Shown in pieces: positions 8,674-16,406 of a stretch of DNA of 64,000 nt. Source of the stretch: Rhizobium lentis (GTDB taxonomy: Bacteria > Pseudomonadota > Alphaproteobacteria > Rhizobiales > Rhizobiaceae); assembly GCF_017352135.1 (NCBI RefSeq), contig NZ_CP071454.1:2319001-2383000 (forward strand), given 5' to 3'. The notes under the pieces are model-generated. The model saw nothing but the letters and a program-made list of their open reading frames with translations. It made no database searches and was not told where the DNA came from. The translations under genes were made by a program, and so were the position numbers. Position 1 is the stretch's first letter; every line of letters begins with the position of its first letter.

Positions 8674-9663
8674 TTACTTGATCTTCGGGTTCAGGAGCGC
8701 GTCGATCTTCGGATCGGCCATGTTCGCCTTGGTAACGAGATTGGCGCCGGTGTCGACATTTTCCGGAACCTTCTCGCCCTTGGAGACGGCAAGCGCGGTC
8801 TTGATGCCGTCATAACCCATGCGATAGGGGTCCTGGACGACGAGGCCGGCGATCGCGCCGTCCTTGAGGAAGCCGACCGTCTTTTCGTCGCTGTCGAAGC
8901 CGATGACCTTGATCTTGTCGCCGAGCTTGTTTTCGGCGATCGCCTGGCCCACACCCTGCGCCAGGATCAGGTTCGAGGCGAAGACGCCGACGAGATTCGG
9001 GTTTGCCGTGATCAGGTCGGTCATCATGTTGAGGCCGGTCGTCGCCTGGCCGTCGCCGTATTTGTCGGCGATGACCTTCAGGCCCGGATATTTGGTCTTC
9101 ACCTGATCCAGGAAGCCTTCGCGGCGCTGTTCCAGCGAGCCGACGCCGGGTAGGTTGGTGAGAATGACGATGTCGCCTTCTTCCTTGCCCGTCATCTCCT
9201 TGATCGCGGCGGCAAGGCCGTCGGCGGCGATGCGGCCGCCCTGGACGTTGTCGGTCGTCAGGAACGAGCTGAACGCCTTGGAGTCGGCGGCCGAGTCGAT
9301 GCCGATGATCGGAACCGACTTGGCGGCTTCGTCGATCGGCTTGCCGAGCGCCTTGAACTCTGTCGGCGAGATGACGATGGCGGCCGGCTTGCCGGCAACG
9401 GCATTCTCGAGAATGCTGATCTGGCCGTTGATGTCGGATTCGGCCTGGGCGCCGAGCTCCGGCACGTTGACGCCGAGATCCTTGCCGGCCTTGCGGGCGC
9501 CGGCCAGCACGATCTGCCAGTAGAAGGACGTCGTGTCCTTGACGATGATCGGGATCGTCACGTCGGCGGCAAAGGACGTGACCGGCATCGCCGTGGCGAT
9601 GACGGCCGCACCGGCGAGCGCGGTGAAGGCGCGACGCGACAAAAGGGATTTCACGATGCTCAT
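8674..9663 (-). CDS. Sugar ABC transporter substrate-binding protein, RbsB family
   Basis: Periplasmic sugar receptor, 329 aa, beginning with an arginine-containing signal peptide (MSIVKSLLSRRAFTALAGAA) cleaved near the SFAADV region. The mature protein has the Peripla_BP_4 pattern: VKDTTSFYWQIVLAGARKA at the start, PTEFKALGKPIDEAAK, then IGIDSAAD, and the hinge and pocket segment VIGFDSDEKT near 235. The start has a GAGGAGAACC ribosome site. It heads the transport part of the cluster and has a palindromic operator-like site upstream. Confidence 0.92.
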   Translation of the reverse strand: MSIVKSLLSRRAFTALAGAAVIATAMPVTSFAADVTIPIIVKDTTSFYWQIVLAGARKAGKDLGVNVPELGAQAESDINGQISILENAVAGKPAAIVISPTEFKALGKPIDEAAKSVPIIGIDSAADSKAFSSFLTTDNVQGGRIAADGLAAAIKEMTGKEEGDIVILTNLPGVGSLEQRREGFLDQVKTKYPGLKVIADKYGDGQATTGLNMMTDLITANPNLVGVFASNLILAQGVGQAIAENKLGDKIKVIGFDSDEKTVGFLKDGAIAGLVVQDPYRMGYDGIKTALAVSKGEKVPENVDTGANLVTKANMADPKIDALLNPKIK

Positions 9664-9726
9664 AAGGGTTCTCCTCTCAGGATGCGTTCTCCTCCAATAA
9701 ACCGGACCGCTGAACGCTGGCGGGGG

Positions 9727-9742
9727 TTTTTATCGATAAAAA
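9727..9742. promoter_or_regulatory. Putative operator upstream of the binding-protein gene (perfect 16-bp palindrome)
   Basis: TTTTTATCGATAAAAA is a perfect palindrome 64 bases before the binding-protein start and is followed by ACATTTGC. A closely similar sequence (TTTTTTATCTACAATAAACA) lies before the dehydratase gene at 13058. The shared core makes both likely sites for the cluster's GntR-family regulator at 13239. The remaining part of the 9664-9870 gap shows no gene. Confidence 0.55.
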
Positions 9743-9870
9743 ACATTTGCAGGGAGAAGCTAGCCGAGGCGCAATCGAATTGCAAGTGCGTCGTTCCAGC
9801 TTTTTTGCTCCGGAAAACTCCTCCCAAGCAACTGATTTTATTTCAATACCACGATAACCTAAAATAGCTA

Positions 9871-10317
9871 TCAGGTCAGATCGACCTCGTGCGGGTGCAC
9901 GACGCCCTTTTTCAAAATCAGATTGCCGTACAGCCGGAATTCAGTCGTCGCGACGATATAGGCGGCTTTGCGAGCCATGGCGTAGAAGGCGAAACGTTCC
10001 ACCGGCACGATCCTGAAATCGCCAGCGCGCTTCGAGACGATCTGCTGGAACTCCGCGCACACTTCGGGCACGGCGCCGGGGTCACCCACCACCTCCATCC
10101 GCCATGCCGTTTCCGGCACGAAAGTGTCGAGCGGCATATGCGACAGGATTGCTGCGGCCATGGCAGTAGCGCTGACGCCATCGGCGCGGATGACGGGTGG
10201 GCCCATCGTGCCGGCGGGAAAATTGGCGTCTGCGATGACGATATCGTCGCCATGCCCCATCGTTTTCAGCGCATGGAGCAGGTCAGGACCGAGCAGCGGA
10301 TGAATACCTTTAAGCAT
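9871..10317 (-). CDS. fucU: L-fucose mutarotase (FucU, RbsD/FucU family)
   Basis: Catalyses interconversion of alpha and beta anomers of L-fucose. The 148-aa protein aligns by eye with E. coli FucU along its whole length: MLKGIHPLLGPDLLHALKTM at the start, the MGHGDDIVIADANFPA segment with the catalytic histidine near residue 22, MGPPVIRADG near 38, RFAFYAMARKA near 108 and LYGNLILKKG near 128. A good GAGGAG site precedes the ATG. It is 9 bases after the aldo/keto reductase gene and clearly in one operon with it. Its presence is the main reason to suspect L-fucose as the substrate of this cluster. Confidence 0.88.
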   Translation of the reverse strand: MLKGIHPLLGPDLLHALKTMGHGDDIVIADANFPAGTMGPPVIRADGVSATAMAAAILSHMPLDTFVPETAWRMEVVGDPGAVPEVCAEFQQIVSKRAGDFRIVPVERFAFYAMARKAAYIVATTEFRLYGNLILKKGVVHPHEVDLT

Positions 10318-10326
10318 AGTGTCTCC

Positions 10327-11346
10327 TCAGACCCGGACCGCCTCCGTGCCGAGCGGCGGCGCGATGAGCGTATAGGGTTCGAATTCGGCAAAGATGCTGT
10401 CCGCAAGCGGGGACGCGACGATTTCCATGTTGCGCGTCAAGCTCGAGGGCTTGGCCGTGCCGATCAGCACAGATGCGATGATCGGGTCACGCAGCGGAAA
10501 CTGCATGGCGGCCGCCGCGAGCGGCACGCCGTGACGTTTGGCGATTGCCTCCATCGCCCCGACCTTGGCGAGCACGTCGTCGGTTGCCGGCATGTAGTCG
10601 AAATGCGAGCCCGGCACCGGCCCGGTGGCGAGAATGCCGGAGTTGAAGACGCCGCCGACGACGAGCGACGTGCCCTTCTGCCGGCAGAGCGGCAGAAGTT
10701 CGTCCTCGGCCGAACGGTCAAGCAGCGTATAGCGGCCGGCGAGCAGGATGCAGTCGAGATCGGCATGTCGCAGGACATCGAGGCAGACGGGCACTTCGTT
10801 GACGCCGAGGCCGAAGGCGGAGATCGCTCCGGAAGCACGCAGTTCCTCCAGCGCCTTGACGCCGGAATCGAGGAACTGCTTCAGATGGACCGCGTTCTTC
10901 GCCGCGCCATGCGTATAACCGCCAATGTCGTGCACGTAGAGAATGTCGATGCGGTTGAGGCCGAGGCGCGCATAGCTGAACTCGACCGAGCGCATGATGC
11001 CGTCATAGGAATAATCGTAATCCGCATCGAATGAGAGCGGATTGACATAGCTGTAGTCCGGCACGGTGCCGGTCGGCACAGGCCTGAGCAGCCGGCCGAC
11101 CTTGGTCGACAGCACGTAGTCGCCTTCGGGCTTGTCGCGCAGGAAGTCGCCGACCCGCCTTTCGGCAAGGCCGAGCCCGTACCAGGGCGCGACGTCGAAA
11201 TAGCGGATGTCGTTGTCCCAGGCCGCCTGCAGGGTTTCCATCGCCTGCTCGCGCGGGCACTCCCGGTAGAGGCCGCCGAGAGCCGCAGCGCCGAAACTGA
11301 TCTCGGTCACCTCAAGCCCGGTCTTGCCGATCCGTCTCGTCTTCAT
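10327..11346 (-). CDS. Aldo/keto reductase, likely L-fucose (D-threo-aldose) 1-dehydrogenase
   Basis: 339-aa member of the aldo/keto reductase superfamily. The catalytic tetrad region is visible: FDVAPWYGLGLAERRVGDFL near residues 49-68 (Asp and Tyr), the lysine in STKVGRLL near 82, and a histidine in ILYVHDIGGYTHG near 137. The fold resembles L-fucose/D-threo-aldose 1-dehydrogenases, which oxidise the sugar to its 1,5-lactone. A GAGGAAG site precedes the ATG. It is sandwiched between the dehydratase gene and fucU, consistent with a non-phosphorylative pathway starting with sugar oxidation. Substrate is inferred from context. Confidence 0.82.
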   Translation of the reverse strand: MKTRRIGKTGLEVTEISFGAAALGGLYRECPREQAMETLQAAWDNDIRYFDVAPWYGLGLAERRVGDFLRDKPEGDYVLSTKVGRLLRPVPTGTVPDYSYVNPLSFDADYDYSYDGIMRSVEFSYARLGLNRIDILYVHDIGGYTHGAAKNAVHLKQFLDSGVKALEELRASGAISAFGLGVNEVPVCLDVLRHADLDCILLAGRYTLLDRSAEDELLPLCRQKGTSLVVGGVFNSGILATGPVPGSHFDYMPATDDVLAKVGAMEAIAKRHGVPLAAAAMQFPLRDPIIASVLIGTAKPSSLTRNMEIVASPLADSIFAEFEPYTLIAPPLGTEAVRV

Positions 11347-11395
11347 CGTGCTTCCTCAGGAATTGCGTAAAAACAGAAGCTTAGGTCATCGCAAC

Positions 11396-12898
11396 CTAAA
11401 GCGTCGCACCGAGATGCCAAGGCACGAACTCGTTATCGCCGTAACCGAAAATTTCGCTCTTCGTCTTTTTGCCGGACGCCGTATCGATGATGAGATCGAA
11501 GATCTCGCGGCCCTTGCCGCTGATCGTCGCGTCACCGGTGGCGATGGTGCCGCAATCGATGTCCATGTCCTCTTCCATCGAAGCATAGAGCGCCGAATTG
11601 CTGGAAAGCTTGAGCGACGGCGCCGGCCGGCAGCCGAAGCAACTGCCGCGGCCGGTGGTGAAGGCGATCATGTTCGCGCCGCCAGCCACCTGGCCGGTGG
11701 CCGAGACCGGGTCGTAGCCTGGTGTGTCCATGAAGACGAGGCCAGGGGCCGTCACCCGCTCGGCATAACCATAGACGGCGGTCAGCGGCGAGCGACCGCC
11801 CTTGGCAACGGCGCCGAGCGACTTTTCGAGGATGGTGGTGAGCCCGCCGCGCTTGTTGCCCGGAGATGGGTTGTTGTCGAGCGAGGCGCCGTGCAGGGCG
11901 ACATAGTCTTCCCACCAGGCGATCTTCTCGTCGAGCTTCCTTGCCACCTCATCGCTGACGGCGCGGCTGCGCAGCAGATGTTCGGCGCCGTAGATTTCCG
12001 AGGTCTCCGACAGGATCGCAGTGCCGCCGGCCGCCGCCAGCAGATCGGCCGCCACGCCGAGCGCCGGATTGGCGGTGATGCCGGAAAAGCCGTCCGAGCC
12101 GCCGCACTGCAGGCCGATAATGATTTCGCCGACCGGGATCGGCACGCGTTTTTCCCGGCCGACATCGGCGGCGATTTCGCGCAGCACGCCCATTGCGCGC
12201 TCGACCGCGCGGCGCGAGCCGCCGGCATCCTGGATGTTGAAATGCCGCTTGGAAGCGCCGGCGCCGCTCTGGCCGTACAGCGTCAGCTGGTTGACCTCGC
12301 AGCCGAGACCGATCATCAGCACGCCGCCGAAATTGACATGCCTTGTATAGCCGGCAAGGGTCCGGTGCAGCACGTTCATGCCGTCGCCCGTCGAGCTCAT
12401 ACCGCAGCCCTGGTCGTGCACGATCGGCACGAAACCGTCGATGCCGTCATAATGCGGCAGGATCGTCCGGTTGGCCTCGTCGGCGATCGCCCGACAGACC
12501 GTGGTGGAACAGTTCACGCTGGCAATGATGCCGATGTAATTGCGCGTCGCCGCCCGGCCGTCGGCGCGGCGATAGCCCATGAAGCTACGCGCCTTGTCTT
12601 CGGCGGTTGCTTCTTCCGGCGCCGAATTGGCGGTGGCGGCGAGCCGGTCGTTTTCGAAATGCAGGTTGTGGCTGTGCACATGGTCGCCGGCCTTGACCTC
12701 GGCCGTGGTGCGGCCGATGGCCTGTCCGTATTTCACCACTGCCGCGCCGAGCGGAATGTCGGTCAGCGCGATCTTATGGCCGGGATCGATCTTCTGGCGA
12801 GCCTGAATGCCGGCAACAGTCGAACCCGGCGCGATAGCCGCCGTTGCGACCGCGACATTGTCTCCGGCCGAGAGGATAATCCAAGGCTGTTTGTCCAA
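11396..12898 (-). CDS. UxaA-family (altronate dehydratase-type) hydro-lyase
   Basis: 500-aa protein with an N-terminal SAF-like domain (about residues 1-95, with SHNLHFEND) fused to the GD_AH_C catalytic part (CSTTVCRAIAD, IVHDQGCGMSS, MIGLGCEVNQ, GLQCGGSDGFSGITANPALG, GRGSCFGC). Relatives dehydrate altronate or galactarate to 2-keto-3-deoxy acids using iron. Here a sugar acid derived from L-fucose or L-galactose is the likely substrate. The start is TTG at 12898, preceded by AAGGGAG with 6-base spacing; no better ATG is in frame. It is the first gene of the minus-strand catabolic operon. Confidence 0.85.
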   Translation of the reverse strand: MDKQPWIILSAGDNVAVATAAIAPGSTVAGIQARQKIDPGHKIALTDIPLGAAVVKYGQAIGRTTAEVKAGDHVHSHNLHFENDRLAATANSAPEEATAEDKARSFMGYRRADGRAATRNYIGIIASVNCSTTVCRAIADEANRTILPHYDGIDGFVPIVHDQGCGMSSTGDGMNVLHRTLAGYTRHVNFGGVLMIGLGCEVNQLTLYGQSGAGASKRHFNIQDAGGSRRAVERAMGVLREIAADVGREKRVPIPVGEIIIGLQCGGSDGFSGITANPALGVAADLLAAAGGTAILSETSEIYGAEHLLRSRAVSDEVARKLDEKIAWWEDYVALHGASLDNNPSPGNKRGGLTTILEKSLGAVAKGGRSPLTAVYGYAERVTAPGLVFMDTPGYDPVSATGQVAGGANMIAFTTGRGSCFGCRPAPSLKLSSNSALYASMEEDMDIDCGTIATGDATISGKGREIFDLIIDTASGKKTKSEIFGYGDNEFVPWHLGATL

Positions 12899-13057
12899 GC
12901 TTTTCTCCCTTGAGATGCCGGAAAGTGTGAACTTCCGGACGACATCATGCTCTAACTCTTTAATTTAGAACCGAATTCAGATTTTAAACCACCAGGCTCG
13001 AAAATCATCCCGTTCTAAGGCGACGCCCGCTGCATCGGCGAATGCGCATTGATTTTG

Positions 13058-13081
13058 TTTTTTATCTACAATAAACATTTT
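13058..13081. promoter_or_regulatory. Putative operator between the dehydratase and GntR genes
   Basis: TTTTTTATCTACAATAAACA (continuing with TTTT) resembles the palindromic site at 9727 in its TTTTTATC half and the following ATAAA..ACATTT part. It lies in the 340-base divergent gap 12899-13238, which otherwise contains no gene that I can support. It is a candidate site for autoregulation and for control of the dehydratase operon by the GntR protein. Confidence 0.5.
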
Positions 13082-13238
13082 CAAGTCAACGGGAATATTG
13101 ATCCTGTGGACGAGGGAGGCAATGAGGCGCAGGCGGCCTGAAATAAGCTAAAGGTCGTTCAGACAAGCCCTTGGTCCGGCGCCTTCCTGCTTTTTAAGCG
13201 GGTGGGGCGCGGCAGACGGGCGGAAAAGCGGGGGTCTG

Positions 13239-14138
13239 ATGGCAAGGCAGAACACGGTCTTCAAGGAAGCCTATAATCGCTACGCCGTAGCGTTGCGCAC
13301 CGATACGGCGCTGCCCTCGGAACCCGAGATCGCCGCCCAGCTCGGCGTCAGCCGCTCGACGGCGCGCGCCATCCTCACCAGGCTCAGTGAAGAAGGCATC
13401 ATCCGCTGGAACAAACGCCAGAAGATCGTGCTGCGCCAGCCGACCGACCGCGATCTCTTTCCGTCCGAGGAAACCGACTCGCTCCATGATATCATCGAGC
13501 GCAGTTTCATGCGGCGCATCCTCGCCGACGATGCCGCTCCCGGCATGCAGATCAACGAGCTGGAGCTCGCCCGCGAGATCGGTACCGGCACGACGAGCGT
13601 GCGCGAATTCCTCATCCGCTTTTCCCGCTTCGGCCTGATCGAAAAGCGGCCGAACAGCCACTGGACGCTGAAGGGTTTTACCCGCGAATTCGCGCTCGAA
13701 CTTGCCGATGTGCGCGAAATGTTCGAACTGCATTCGGCCGCCGAATTCGGCCGGCTTCCCCGCGACAACCAGGCTTGGGCCGATCTCGCCGCCATGCGCG
13801 AGGATCATCTTTCCATGCTCGCCGACATCAACCAGCGCTTCAAGGATTTCTCCGTTCTCGACGAGCGCTTTCACCTGTTGATCCATCGAGCATCGAAAAA
13901 CCGCTTCATCGCCGATTTCTACGACGCGATCGCCATCATCTTCCACTATCACTACCAGTGGAACAAAACCGCCGCCCGCGAGCGCAACGAGCGCGCCATC
14001 CACGAGCATCTCGATTATATCGCGGCACTGGAATCCGGCGACCAGGCGGCGATCGAAAAGGCCTGCCGCGTGCACCTGCGCTCCGCCCGCCAGACACTGC
14101 TGCAATCCCTGCCGCAGAATGTGAGCGACAACGCCTGA
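13239..14138 (+). CDS. GntR-family regulator with an additional winged-helix segment and FCD domain
   Basis: 299-aa DNA-binding protein. Residues about 10-65 form a GntR winged helix (LPSEPEIAAQLGVSRSTARA). A second winged-helix-like segment follows at about 80-145 (MQINELELAREIGTGTTSVR, then LIRFSRFGLIEKRP), and a C-terminal all-helical FCD-type effector domain starts near 150 (with LDERFHLLIHRASKN and HEHLDYIAALESGD). FCD regulators usually bind sugar acids or other organic acids. Transcribed divergently from the catabolic operon, it is the probable local repressor. The start has a GGGGG-rich ribosome site. Confidence 0.85.
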   Translation: MARQNTVFKEAYNRYAVALRTDTALPSEPEIAAQLGVSRSTARAILTRLSEEGIIRWNKRQKIVLRQPTDRDLFPSEETDSLHDIIERSFMRRILADDAAPGMQINELELAREIGTGTTSVREFLIRFSRFGLIEKRPNSHWTLKGFTREFALELADVREMFELHSAAEFGRLPRDNQAWADLAAMREDHLSMLADINQRFKDFSVLDERFHLLIHRASKNRFIADFYDAIAIIFHYHYQWNKTAARERNERAIHEHLDYIAALESGDQAAIEKACRVHLRSARQTLLQSLPQNVSDNA

Positions 14139-14230
14139 GCGGCCTATCACGGCAGACGTCAGCTTCATGCGAGCGCCACGTCGGCGTCAGCGCCATGAAA
14201 CCTTCTGATTTGTAAGCCGTTATCGTGCTT

Positions 14231-16180
14231 ATGACCGACGTTAAACTCAACCCGACATCGGTCGACGGCACCGATCCGGACGGTGCCGAGAAGTCGCGCC
14301 AGGAGAAGGCTTCGACTGTCGAGGTTGCGCTGCCGCCGGATGTCGTCGAACCAAGTCCGAAGCTCACGCCTGAGGAGGCCGAGCAGGCGCGCAAGCGATA
14401 TTTGCTGAGGCGTTTCTGGATCAGCGCCCGCCGTTACTGGGGCAGCAGTGGCGACAGGCTCGCCTGGCCGTGCTCGATCGGTCTGTTGGTGATGATTTGC
14501 ATGAATGTCGGCTTCCAATATGGGATCAACCGCTGGAACCGCGGGATCTTCGACGCCATAGAGCGACACGACGCCGGCACTGTCTATTACCTGAGCGCCG
14601 TCTTCGTGCCGCTCGTGCTCGGAAGCGTCGCTTTGGTCACCGCGCAAGTCTATGTTCGCATGATGATCCAGCGCCGCTGGCGCTCCTGGCTGACGGCGGC
14701 GGTCGTCGCTCGCTGGCTCGCCAACGGCCGTTACTATCAGCTGAACCTCATCGGCGGCGATCACAAGAACCCTGAGGCGCGTATCTCGGAGGATCTCAGG
14801 ATTGCCACCGAAGCGCCGGTTGATTTCATCGCCGGCGTTATTGCCGCATTTCTGTCGGCCTCGACCTTCATCGTGGTGCTGTGGACGATCGGCGGGGCGC
14901 TCACCCTGCCGATTGCGGGTTGGACGATCACCATTCCCGGCTTTCTCGTCGTCACCGCGGTTGTCTATGCCGTGATCACCTCGACCGTGATCGCGGTCAT
15001 CGGCCGCCATTTCGTGCAGGTCTCGGAGGTCAAGAACCAGGTGGAGGCCGAGCTCCGTTACACGCTGACCCGCGTGCGCGAAAACGGCGAGAGCATCGCT
15101 TTGCTCGGCGGCGAGGAAGAGGAGCGTAGCGACCTCGACAAGACATTTTCCAATGTGCTGAAACAATGGGCGCTGCTTGCGCGCCAGCATATGCGCACGA
15201 CCTTCGTCTCGCACGGGTCGATGCTGATTGCGCCCGTCGTGCCGCTCCTGCTATGCGCGCCGAAGTTCCTCGCCGGCGGCATGACACTTGGCGAGGTCAT
15301 GCAGGCTGCCTCCGCCTTCGCTATCGTCCAGACGGCGTTCGGATGGCTGGTCGACAACTACCCCCGTCTTGCCGACTGGAACGCCTGTGCGCGACGCGTC
15401 GCCTCGCTGATGGCCTCGCTCGACGGTCTCGAGCGCGCCGAACATAGCGACGCCCTGGGACGCATCAAGCGCGGTGAGACCCAGGGCAATGCGATCCTGA
15501 ACTTGAACGATCTCTCCGTATCTCTCGACGACGGCACCGCCGTGGTCAAGGAAACCCAGGTCGAGATCGCGCCGGGCGAGCGGGTGCTCGTGGCCGGCGA
15601 ATCCGGCTCCGGCAAGAGCACGCTGGTGCGCGCCATCGCCGGCCTTTGGCCCTGGGGTGACGGCAGCGTCGATTTCGACTCCGACCGGCGCTTGTTCATG
15701 TTGCCGCAACGGCCCTATATCCCCTCCGGCACACTTCGCCGCGCGGTCGCCTACCCCCGCGCCGCCGATAGCTGGACGCCGGAGGAGATCAAGGCCGCAC
15801 TTGCCAAGGTGGGGCTCGACTATCTGAACGAGAAGATCGAGGAAGTCGCGCCATGGGATCAGATTCTCTCGGGCGGCGAAAAGCAGCGGCTCGCCTTCGC
15901 GCGGCTGCTGCTGCACCGTCCCGATATCATCGTGCTGGATGAGGCGACCTCGGCGCTCGACGAGAAGAGCCAGGACAGGATGATGGAGATGGTGATCAAC
16001 GAATTGCCGACAGTCACCATCATCAGCGTGGCGCATCGCGCCGAGCTCGAAGCCTTCCACAGCCGCAAGATAACCTTGGAACGGCGCGAAGGCGGCGCCA
16101 AGCTCGTCAGCGATATCGATCTTGTCCAGCGCAAGGGCAGGCGAAACCTGATCCTGCGTGTTCTGGACAATCGCCGATAA
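14231..16180 (+). CDS. ABC transporter, fused membrane and ATPase domains, SbmA/BacA-YddA type
   Basis: 649-aa half-transporter. The N-terminal ABC_membrane_2-like region (residues about 60-350) contains six hydrophobic segments and the family stretch ISEDLRIATEAPVDF. The C-terminal ATPase has Walker A GESGSGKST near 457, signature LSGGEKQRLAFARLL, and Walker B IIVLDEATSAL. Relatives include YddA and the peptide and vitamin B12-type transporters near BacA/SbmA and ALD families. ATG at 14231 is chosen over an in-frame GTG two codons earlier; neither has a strong ribosome site. It stands alone, downstream of the GntR gene. Confidence 0.85.
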   Translation: MTDVKLNPTSVDGTDPDGAEKSRQEKASTVEVALPPDVVEPSPKLTPEEAEQARKRYLLRRFWISARRYWGSSGDRLAWPCSIGLLVMICMNVGFQYGINRWNRGIFDAIERHDAGTVYYLSAVFVPLVLGSVALVTAQVYVRMMIQRRWRSWLTAAVVARWLANGRYYQLNLIGGDHKNPEARISEDLRIATEAPVDFIAGVIAAFLSASTFIVVLWTIGGALTLPIAGWTITIPGFLVVTAVVYAVITSTVIAVIGRHFVQVSEVKNQVEAELRYTLTRVRENGESIALLGGEEEERSDLDKTFSNVLKQWALLARQHMRTTFVSHGSMLIAPVVPLLLCAPKFLAGGMTLGEVMQAASAFAIVQTAFGWLVDNYPRLADWNACARRVASLMASLDGLERAEHSDALGRIKRGETQGNAILNLNDLSVSLDDGTAVVKETQVEIAPGERVLVAGESGSGKSTLVRAIAGLWPWGDGSVDFDSDRRLFMLPQRPYIPSGTLRRAVAYPRAADSWTPEEIKAALAKVGLDYLNEKIEEVAPWDQILSGGEKQRLAFARLLLHRPDIIVLDEATSALDEKSQDRMMEMVINELPTVTIISVAHRAELEAFHSRKITLERREGGAKLVSDIDLVQRKGRRNLILRVLDNRR

Positions 16181-16235
16181 GGTAATGCCAGGAAAACTGC
16201 GACGGGGTTTTCTGCACTTGCGGGGATACCCGCGA

Positions 16236-16353
16236 CGTCATCCTCGGCCTTGTGCCGAGGATCTGCGCACGTCGAATAAATATCTGAAAATTAAATGGTT
16301 TCATGCAAAATAACTGCGGTGCTTAGATGCTCGGCACAAGGCCGAGCATGACG
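16236..16353. repeat. Pair of inverted palindromic units between convergent genes
   Basis: A 27-base arm at 16236-16262 (CGTCATCCTCGGCCTTGTGC, then CGAGGAT) is repeated in inverse orientation at 16327-16353 with two mismatches; the spacer is 64 bases. Each arm is itself a hairpin (CCTCGG..CCGAGG). It sits between the convergent ABC and MFS genes and may act as a terminator for both. The unit resembles those bounding the element at 42278. Confidence 0.65.
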
Positions 16354-16406
16354 GAGGAACGTTGTGTCAGCAAATTGCCAGGCGCCCCCCGTCAGGAGCA
16401 ACCGTG

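Noticed and set aside
11324-12913. 529-aa plus-strand open frame
   Set aside because: Antisense to the UxaA-type dehydratase; no family features.
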